Made by a program: the position numbers and the translations under genes. The notes under the pieces are model-generated. The model did no database searches and was not told where the DNA came from. It was given only the letters and a program-made list of their open reading frames with translations. From assembly GCA_017394565.1 (NCBI GenBank), contig JAFPXW010000342.1:1-11671 (forward strand): a stretch of 11,671 nucleotides of DNA, given 5' to 3'. Source of the stretch: Oscillospiraceae bacterium. GTDB lineage: Bacteria; Bacillota; Clostridia; Oscillospirales; Ruminococcaceae. Positions 6,744 to 11,671 of this stretch are shown in pieces. The number at the start of each line of letters is the position of its first letter. Position 1 is the first letter of the stretch.

Positions 6744-8099
6744 ATGTATCTGGCTTCTTTTACCTTCACGGTCGCAGTTCTGCCGGTGCTGCTGCTGTGC
6801 TATTACTTCATTCCGGCGAAAGGAAAAACGGCATTTCTGCTCGTTTGCAGCTTCCTCATCTATGCCTGGGGCGCGCCTGTCAGGGCACTGTATCTGCTCG
6901 CGTACTTAGGGTTTGATTACGGGATGGGACTGCTGCTCGAATTCGCCCGGCCGCATCGCACGACAAGTACGTTTCTGCTGGGCGGCTCTGCGGTCCTGCA
7001 GGTCGCGGTCATGACGACTGTGCGGGAATTTGCCGCAGCCGGCGGCCTGCTGTTTCCGTTCGGCATCGCCATCTATACGCTGCAGGGACTCGGCTACCTC
7101 ATCGGCATCTACCGCGGCAGACACCCGGCAAGCAGGAATTTCCTGCATCTGGCGCTGTATCTGTCCTTCTTTCCGATGCTGTATGCAGGCCCCGTCGTCA
7201 ATTATCTCGAATTTAACGAGCAGATGCAGAAACGGCAGTGCAATATCATCTGCCTGAGTGAGGGACTGGCGCTCTTTATCCAGGGGCTTGCAGAAAAGGT
7301 CGTGCTGGCGGATACATTCGGGTATATGTTCCGCGAACTCCGGGCGGCCGGTTCGCTGAGTATGCTGACGGCGTGGCTGATGACCATTTCGTTTGCGATG
7401 TACCTGTATTTTGAACTGCTGGGCTACTCGGAAATGGCGAGAGGTCTGGGAAAGGCGTTCGGCTTTGACCTGCCGAAAAACTTCAATCACCCGTTCTTTA
7501 CGCCGAGCATCACGTCGTTCATGCAGAGCTGGAATATCACGCTGCTGCTGTGGTTTCAGACGAATTTCCGGCATTTTCTCTTTGGCAAGGTCGAGAAGAA
7601 ATGGCAGAAATACGCGGTCATCATCCTTACCTGGGTATTCATCGGCGGCTTTTACGGGATGCGTGTGCAGTTCTTGCTGTGGGGGCTGGCGATCGGCGTT
7701 CTGGTGACCATCGAGCAGCTCGTCATTGCGCCGCTGCTCAATCAGCGCTACTTGCTCGGCATGATCTATACCGCACTGCTGATGCAGTTCGTGTGGGTGC
7801 TGTTTTTTGCGGAAAATCTCACGGAGGTCGGCTATGTCTGGAGAACCATGCTGGGCTTCGGCAGCGGCATCGCGGATCAGAACGGTCTGTATTTCTTCAC
7901 GTCGTACATCGCGCTGATCCTGCTGGGGCTGTATGTGGCAACGGATCTGTTCCGGAATATCTCAGACCGTATCGGAACAACGGCATTCGGCAGGGCAGTG
8001 GATCGGCTGAAGCCCATCTGGCACGGGCTTCTGATGATCTTCTGCCTGGCGTCGATGCTGTACGGCGAACGTGCCGCCGGACTCTGGCTGCTGCTTTGA
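6744..8099 (+). CDS. AlgI/DltB-like MBOAT membrane protein, apparent pseudoenzyme
   Basis: A 451-residue multi-spanning membrane protein of the MBOAT family. AlgI/DltB relatives move acyl groups across the membrane for surface-polymer O-acylation. Family blocks are clear: PFGIAIYTLQGLGYLIGIYRG-like block (105-125), FFPMLYAGPVV (142-152), EGLALFIQGLAEKVVLAD (173-190), LGYSEMARGLGKAFGF (226-241), LPKNFNHPF (243-251). The two blocks that carry histidines in active members are altered: RRWHISL is replaced by QSWNITL (Asn264, codon 7533-7535), and GLWHG by GGFYG (Tyr304, codon 7653-7655). The RDYLYIPLGG segment between them is also lost. The frame is intact, with about 11-12 hydrophobic segments. 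AGAGAGGA lies about 10 nt before the ATG. The neighbour 12 nt downstream is a DHHW/AlgX-like protein, the standard partner. Family assignment is firm; loss of acyltransferase activity is inferred. Confidence 0.88.
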   Translation: MYLASFTFTVAVLPVLLLCYYFIPAKGKTAFLLVCSFLIYAWGAPVRALYLLAYLGFDYGMGLLLEFARPHRTTSTFLLGGSAVLQVAVMTTVREFAAAGGLLFPFGIAIYTLQGLGYLIGIYRGRHPASRNFLHLALYLSFFPMLYAGPVVNYLEFNEQMQKRQCNIICLSEGLALFIQGLAEKVVLADTFGYMFRELRAAGSLSMLTAWLMTISFAMYLYFELLGYSEMARGLGKAFGFDLPKNFNHPFFTPSITSFMQSWNITLLLWFQTNFRHFLFGKVEKKWQKYAVIILTWVFIGGFYGMRVQFLLWGLAIGVLVTIEQLVIAPLLNQRYLLGMIYTALLMQFVWVLFFAENLTEVGYVWRTMLGFGSGIADQNGLYFFTSYIALILLGLYVATDLFRNISDRIGTTAFGRAVDRLKPIWHGLLMIFCLASMLYGERAAGLWLLL

Positions 8100-8111
8100 T
8101 CGGAGGGAACG

Positions 8112-9191
8112 ATGAAAGAACATAAACGACACCACCAGATGGTGGTGACCATTGCGGCGGTCTATCTCGTCGTTCTGATCGGGACGATCGTCAATATCGT
8201 GCGCAGCGGCGTGACATGGCCGGAACAGGCCGATCTGACAAACGGGACATGGGCGCAGGCGGTCGAGGAGCAACTCACGGAGCATCTCGGATTTCACGAC
8301 AGCCTGTTTCGCATCAAGAGCCGGACGGACTTGTTTTTCGGTGAAAAGATGGTGCAGGGTGTTTACGTCACGGACGATATGCTCCTCGAAAAGCTGTACC
8401 CGGTCGATGCGTCGCCGGAACAGATGGCAGAGGCGCCGAACCGGTTCTTTGAGCAGACGGGGGTGCCGACCTTTCTGATGCTGGTGCCGTCGGCGTCGGC
8501 GATCTATGAGGAACGGCTGCCGGCGAATGCTGTCAATGCCGAACAGAAGGAGCTGATCCGCGAGACCTACGCCGCAACTGCGAACGGTGTGCGGTGTCTG
8601 GATGCCTATCAGGCATTGGCTGCCCTGAAAAACGAGTATATTTACTACCGGACGGATACGCACTGGACCTGCTACGGGGCGTATGCGGCCTACAAGAACG
8701 CCATCCAGAAAATGGGTTTTTCGGCGGTGCCGTATCAGCGGTATGTCATTTCGCACCTGACGCCGGACTTTCGCGGAGATCTGTACGAGCGCACGCTGTA
8801 TGGCGGTGTGAAGCCGGATATGCTGGATTACTACATCTATGAGCAAGGCGGCGCTGTGACGTCCGTGAAGGCTTACGATGCGGACGGCACGGAGCATGAC
8901 CGCGGCAGCACGCTTTACGATATGCAGATGCTCCGGACGGACGATAAATACCGGTTCTATCTCGGAGCGCCCTGCGCGAAGCTGGTGATCCGGACAAATG
9001 TCGAAAGCGGCAAGCGGCTGCTGCTGTTCAAGGATGATTTTGCGGACTGCATGGTGCCGTTCCTGCTCCAGCACTACAGTGAGATCTGCGTGGTGGATCT
9101 CGGCTGCATCGAGGACATCTCGGCGGTCGATACGGACGGGTATTCGCAGGCACTCTTTCTGTGCAGCGTCGGGAACTGGGACAAACAGTAA
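8112..9191 (+). CDS. DHHW/AlgX-AlgJ-like SGNH protein, serine nucleophile missing
   Basis: A 359-residue membrane-anchored extracytoplasmic protein. Residues 10-30 form an uncleaved signal-anchor helix after a basic N-terminus (MKEHKRHH). The family hallmark TDTHWTCYGAY is at 181-191, giving the Asp182/His184 pair equivalent to the DxH of AlgX/AlgJ. The C-terminal block LLLFKDDFADCMVPFL (303-318) aligns with the usual IKDSYAxxFVPFL, but the serine is replaced by Asp309 (codon 9036-9038). HYSEICVVD (321-329) follows, as in the family. Active relatives transfer or remove acetyl groups using acyl donated by an MBOAT partner, here the gene just upstream. The GGAGGG site at 8102-8107 is 4 nt before the ATG. 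The protein appears intact but probably cannot do Ser-dependent acyl transfer; it may be a structural or binding partner. Confidence 0.82.
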   Translation: MKEHKRHHQMVVTIAAVYLVVLIGTIVNIVRSGVTWPEQADLTNGTWAQAVEEQLTEHLGFHDSLFRIKSRTDLFFGEKMVQGVYVTDDMLLEKLYPVDASPEQMAEAPNRFFEQTGVPTFLMLVPSASAIYEERLPANAVNAEQKELIRETYAATANGVRCLDAYQALAALKNEYIYYRTDTHWTCYGAYAAYKNAIQKMGFSAVPYQRYVISHLTPDFRGDLYERTLYGGVKPDMLDYYIYEQGGAVTSVKAYDADGTEHDRGSTLYDMQMLRTDDKYRFYLGAPCAKLVIRTNVESGKRLLLFKDDFADCMVPFLLQHYSEICVVDLGCIEDISAVDTDGYSQALFLCSVGNWDKQ

Positions 9192-9236
9192 AAAAACCCC
9201 CTCTGTGAAGCACTCACAGAGGGGATGATTTATTGC
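9190..9236. terminator. Strong hairpin terminator between convergent genes
   Basis: CCCCTCTGTGA (9198-9208) pairs perfectly with TCACAGAGGGG (9214-9224), an 11-bp stem with loop AGCAC. Read on the - strand, the hairpin is followed by seven T residues (9190-9196), a textbook intrinsic terminator for the phosphoglucomutase gene ending at 9241. On the + strand the following ATGATTTATT is a weaker T-rich tail, so it probably also ends the eight-gene + strand block. The A-run overlaps the TAA of the DHHW gene. Confidence 0.9.
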
Positions 9237-9240
9237 GATA

Positions 9241-10953
9241 TTACTGGAAGATCTTATCAAAATCCTGCTTGAGCTTTTCCTCGGTCGCCAGGGCAGCGTC
9301 CATGGTTTCACCGACAGCGGTGTAGTAGCACTTGATCTTCGGCTCGGTACCGGACGGGCGAATCACAACCTTGGCACCTTCCGCAAGGTCAAATACGAGG
9401 ACATTGGACTTCGGCAGGGTGATCGCCGTAGTTGCACCGGTCTCCTTGTTGGTGGTGGTGCTTGTCTGGTAGTCGGATACGGAAACGACCTTCAGACCGC
9501 CGATCGCCTGCGGCTGCTCGGTACGCAGAGAAGTCATCAGTTCGTTCATCTTCTTCATGCCGCTTTCGCCCTCGAAGGCAAAGCTCTGGAGAGAATGATG
9601 GAATACGCCGTACTTCTTGTACAGATTCTCACGCGCCTGCAGCAGGGAAATGCCCTTGGTGCGGTAGTAAGCTGCCATCTCGCAGATGAGCATGGATGCC
9701 ACAACAGCGTCCTTGTCGCGGACATAGGTACCTGCCAGGTAGCCGTAGCTTTCCTCAAAGCCGAATACATAGCGGTTTTCCTCGCCCTTTGCTTCCAGCA
9801 GGCCGATCTGCTCACCGATGAACTTGAAGCCCGTGAGGACCTCGATCATTTCCAGACCGTAGTTCTTGGCAATGGCTGCGATCAGGTCGGTGGTCACGAT
9901 GGTCTTGATGACGATGGGGTTCTTCGGCATGGTGCCGTTTGCCACACGCTGCGAGCAGATGTACTCGGTCAGCAGTGCGCCGACCTCGTTACCGGTGAAC
10001 AGTGCGTAATCATCGCCGTCCGGAACTGCGATGCCCACACGGTCAGCGTCCGGATCGGTCGCCAGCAGCAGGTCAGGCTTGACCTCGTCGCAGTACTTCA
10101 GACCGAGCTGGAGCGCCTCGCGGATCTCCGGGTTCGGATACGGGCAGGTCGGGAAGTTGCCGTCGGGGTTCTCCTGCTCCTTGACAACGGTGACATCCTG
10201 GATGCCGATACGGGAGAGGATCTCGCGGACAGGCTTGTTGCCGGTGCCGTTGAGAGGCGTGTAAACGATCTTCAGACCGCTTTCTGCGCAGAGCTTGGTG
10301 TTGATGCCCTGGGCGAGAACGTTCTGGTAGTATTCCTCAATGACAGACTGCTCGATGAATTTGACCATGCCGTCCTTGACAGCAGCATCGAAATCCGTCG
10401 TCTTGACGTCATGGAACATATCGAGAGAGTTGATCTCATTGATGACAGCCTCCGCCACCTCGAGCGTGATCTGGCAGCCGTCAGCACCGTAGGCCTTATA
10501 ACCATTATACTTTGCAGGGTTGTGGGAAGCTGTGACCATGATGCCGGCACTGCAGCCCAGCGCACGGACAGCCCAGCTCAGGCAGGGGGTAGGCATGAGT
10601 TCGGTATAAATGTGTACCTGGATGCCATTGGCTGCGAGGACGGAAGCGGCAGCCTTAGCAAACACGTCAGACTTGTTGCGGCTGTCGAAGGAGATGGCTA
10701 CGCTCGGCTGCGCAAAGGACTTCTTGACATAGTTCGCAAGTCCCTGCGTTGCACGGCGAACCGTATAAACGTTCATGCGGTTGGTACCGGCACCGAGAAC
10801 ACCGCGCAGACCAACGGTACCGAATTCCAGGTCGCGGTAGAAGCGGTCGCGGATCTCCGTCTCGTTACCCTTGACTGACTCCAGCTCAGACTGAAGATCG
10901 GGATCGTCAGTAGCCGACTGACACCACACATTGTATAAATCCATCACAGACAT
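9241..10953 (-). CDS. Phosphoglucomutase/phosphomannomutase family protein
   Basis: A 570-residue alpha-D-phosphohexomutase that interconverts hexose 1- and 6-phosphates, linking glycolysis with cell-wall, glycan and storage-sugar synthesis. All four catalytic elements are present: the phosphoserine loop TASHNP (141-146, Ser143), the metal loop DPDADR (300-305), the sugar loop GFEESYG (398-404) and the phosphate loop RPSGTEPK (532-539). Length fits the ~570-580-residue Gram-positive PgcA-like type rather than the ~450-residue GlmM type. The start MSVMDLYN at 10953 has AGGAGG (10962-10967) 8 nt upstream. The open frame reaches 10998 but passes through that ribosome site. It is transcribed alone, convergent with the + strand block and divergent from the rRNA-type promoters. 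PgcA-like enzymes usually prefer glucose phosphates, but specificity cannot be proven here. Confidence 0.94.
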   Translation of the reverse strand: MSVMDLYNVWCQSATDDPDLQSELESVKGNETEIRDRFYRDLEFGTVGLRGVLGAGTNRMNVYTVRRATQGLANYVKKSFAQPSVAISFDSRNKSDVFAKAAASVLAANGIQVHIYTELMPTPCLSWAVRALGCSAGIMVTASHNPAKYNGYKAYGADGCQITLEVAEAVINEINSLDMFHDVKTTDFDAAVKDGMVKFIEQSVIEEYYQNVLAQGINTKLCAESGLKIVYTPLNGTGNKPVREILSRIGIQDVTVVKEQENPDGNFPTCPYPNPEIREALQLGLKYCDEVKPDLLLATDPDADRVGIAVPDGDDYALFTGNEVGALLTEYICSQRVANGTMPKNPIVIKTIVTTDLIAAIAKNYGLEMIEVLTGFKFIGEQIGLLEAKGEENRYVFGFEESYGYLAGTYVRDKDAVVASMLICEMAAYYRTKGISLLQARENLYKKYGVFHHSLQSFAFEGESGMKKMNELMTSLRTEQPQAIGGLKVVSVSDYQTSTTTNKETGATTAITLPKSNVLVFDLAEGAKVVIRPSGTEPKIKCYYTAVGETMDAALATEEKLKQDFDKIFQ

Positions 10954-11025
10954 TGCAAAAACCTCCTGATTGATATTACATGGCTCTCCATGCGTCAAAG
11001 CAAACTCTATGCAATAATCATATAT

Positions 11026-11054
11026 ATTATAACATATCTAAAGAAATTTGAAAA
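11026..11054 (-). promoter_or_regulatory. Probable promoter of the phosphohexomutase gene
   Basis: On the - strand a perfect TATAAT (11026-11031) is preceded by TGT, making an extended -10 box. With a 17-bp spacer the -35 is TTTTCA (11049-11054), a 4/6 match. A start near 11019 would give a leader of about 65 nt with a small CATGG/CCATG hairpin (10979-10992) upstream of the AGGAGG site. The extended -10 may compensate for the weak -35. Confidence 0.6.
11040..11054 (+). repeat. Third copy of the promoter-linked A/T block
   Basis: AAAGAAATTTGAAAA here is identical to the block at 11554-11568 and differs by one T from that at 11420-11435. Unlike those copies, no TTGACA follows on the + strand; instead GGGGGTAAATGG follows. 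On the - strand it covers the proposed -35 of the phosphohexomutase promoter. Confidence 0.6.
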
Positions 11055-11244
11055 GGGGGTAAATGGAATTTTTTGAAATTTTTCACATCTTTTTCAGAAT
11101 CGTGGATTTTTGTGCTTTGATTTATATATTGTATACAAAGGGAAACAGGCGGTGCAGATAGTATAAAACTGCTGAAAAAATACGCAGAGTAAATATACAC
11201 AAAAATGATATAAAACATTTGGAATTCTTTGTAATCAAAAAGAG
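11055..11244. other. AT-rich intergenic region without recognised gene
   Basis: This stretch between the mutase promoter and the first rRNA-type promoter is very AT-rich and has no credible coding region; overlapping - strand open frames are low-complexity Phe/Ser/Leu-rich translations without a good ribosome site. The one distinct element is a perfect 10-bp palindrome, TTGTATACAA (11129-11138). No tRNA or further near-consensus promoter was recognised. Confidence 0.6.
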
Positions 11245-11273
11245 TTGACAAACGCGAAAAGACGTGGTATAAT
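11245..11273 (+). promoter_or_regulatory. Tandem rRNA-type promoter P1
   Basis: Consensus TTGACA (11245-11250), a 17-bp spacer and consensus TATAAT (11268-11273), with a TGG extension just before the -10. Start predicted near 11280. It is the outermost of three promoters pointing to the window's right edge, an arrangement typical of rRNA operons. It is preceded by an A-rich tract but not by the longer A/T block shared by P2 and P3. Confidence 0.88.
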
Positions 11274-11419
11274 AATAAAGCTGTCGGACGAGAGAGCGAG
11301 AGCTTGAAGGTCTGAAAAGCGCCGTATCTTGGGAAAAGTAAATAGTCGAAACGAAGAATTTTGAGAGAGTTATCAAGTAACGGATTCGAGATTTCCGGAA
11401 AAATCCGAAAAAGGAAATG

Positions 11420-11469
11420 AAAGAAATTTTGAAAAAGCACTTGACAAACATCCTAAAAAGTGGTATAAT
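11420..11469 (+). promoter_or_regulatory. Tandem rRNA-type promoter P2 with upstream A/T element
   Basis: TTGACA (11441-11446), a 17-bp spacer and TATAAT (11464-11469) with TGG before the -10; start predicted near 11476. The A/T block AAAGAAATTTTGAAAA (11420-11435) sits at about -56 to -41, the position of an RNA polymerase alpha-subunit UP element. The -10 lies 196 bp downstream of that of P1. A short GTTCG/CGAAC hairpin (11476-11480 with 11490-11494) would form at the transcript's 5' end. Confidence 0.88.
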
Positions 11470-11553
11470 AAATAAGTTCGCTGCCAAGCCGAACGGGAGT
11501 TTGGAGCTGGCGGAGGATAAGAAAAACCACTGAGTCAGGCAAGAGAACATTTC

Positions 11554-11602
11554 AAAGAAATTTGAAAAACCTCTTGACAAAAACCTCAAAATGTGGTATA
11601 GT
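11554..11602 (+). promoter_or_regulatory. Tandem rRNA-type promoter P3 with upstream A/T element
   Basis: TTGACA (11574-11579), a 17-bp spacer and TATAGT (11597-11602) with a TGG extended -10; start predicted near 11609. The block AAAGAAATTTGAAAA (11554-11568) lies at about -55 to -41 and matches the P2 block apart from one T. The -10 is 133 bp downstream of that of P2. The TATAGT mismatch may make it slightly weaker or differently regulated. Confidence 0.87.
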
Positions 11603-11671
11603 AGAAAAGCTTGTGACCTGATCGAGAGATTACAGAGTGCAAGAGATTCTAAAAACCGCATCAAGAGGAAA

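Larger units (their letters stand above)
11274..11671 (+). other. Probable rRNA operon leader region (16S gene not yet reached)
   Basis: DNA downstream of P1 to the window edge carries no credible gene and would be transcribed as a leader. Three consensus promoters in tandem with A/T upstream blocks are the normal front end of an rrn operon in Firmicutes, so a 16S gene is expected beyond base 11671. No 16S 5' end or clear boxA was identified inside the window. A tRNA cluster or another highly expressed stable RNA is the alternative. Confidence 0.7.

Noticed and set aside
7962..9311. 449-residue open frame on the - strand
   Set aside because: It is opposite the DHHW gene and runs across the terminator hairpin and the end of the mutase gene; composition is Arg/His-rich shadow sequence.
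9595..10878. 427-residue open frame on the + strand
   Set aside because: It is antisense to the phosphohexomutase, whose four catalytic motifs are intact, so this is a shadow.
10979..10992. CATGG-CTCT-CCATG hairpin in the mutase leader
   Set aside because: A 5-bp stem is too short to claim as a regulatory element; noted only within the promoter entry.
10954..10998. 15-residue N-terminal extension of the phosphohexomutase
   Set aside because: It would be encoded through the AGGAGG ribosome site; the ATG at 10953 has ideal spacing.
11027..11664. Two overlapping - strand open frames of 137 and 180 residues
   Set aside because: They are Phe/Ser/Leu-rich translations of AT-rich DNA running antisense through three consensus promoters, with no family resemblance.
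1..11671. CRISPR arrays, tRNA genes, insertion sequences or phage genes
   Set aside because: No regularly spaced repeats, cloverleaf-like sequences, transposase/integrase motifs or terminal inverted repeats were seen. The window looks like ordinary chromosome apart from the points listed.

Overview
This window looks like chromosomal DNA from a Gram-positive anaerobe of the class Clostridia, probably Oscillospiraceae/Ruminococcaceae-like. The assignment is an inference from the strong AGGAGG-type ribosome sites, the sigma-A promoters with TGN-extended -10 boxes, the GC-rich coding DNA beside an AT-rich rRNA-type promoter region, and the mix of gene families. Nothing here fixes the genus.

Layout. 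Positions 1-9191 hold eight tightly packed genes on the + strand. They are the 3' part of alaS (alanyl-tRNA synthetase), a HIT-family hydrolase, an adenine-type phosphoribosyltransferase, a ComEC-like DNA-uptake channel, holA (DNA polymerase III delta), a Toprim RNase M5-like protein, an AlgI-like MBOAT membrane protein and a DHHW/AlgX-like SGNH protein. Most junctions are short or overlap (TGATG at PRT/comEC, 14 nt at comEC/holA), so much of the block is probably co-transcribed. The exception is the 139-nt alaS-HIT gap, which is rich in secondary structure. A strong hairpin terminator at 9190-9236 separates this block from a convergent phosphoglucomutase/phosphomannomutase gene on the - strand (9241-10953).

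The last ~720 bases (10954-11671) are AT-rich and hold no credible gene. They contain a promoter for the mutase on the - strand and three near-consensus + strand promoters in tandem (TTGACA, 17 bp, TATAAT/TATAGT). Two of these share an upstream A/T block. This is the usual front end of an rRNA operon, whose 16S gene would start just beyond the window; that gene itself is not visible.

Most interesting points. (1) The MBOAT/DHHW pair is built like the two-protein O-acetylation machines AlgI/AlgJ and DltB/DltD, but both partners appear to lack catalytic residues: Asn and Tyr replace the two family histidines in the MBOAT, and Asp replaces the expected serine nucleophile in the SGNH partner. Both frames are intact, which suggests a retained non-acetylating complex. 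(2) The alaS-HIT gap can form mutually exclusive hairpins, one of which would pair with the HIT Shine-Dalgarno sequence. (3) The ComEC-like protein keeps its channel domain, but its C-terminal metallo-beta-lactamase-like domain lacks the metal-binding motif. (4) The tandem rRNA-type promoters seem to have arisen by duplication of a promoter cassette.
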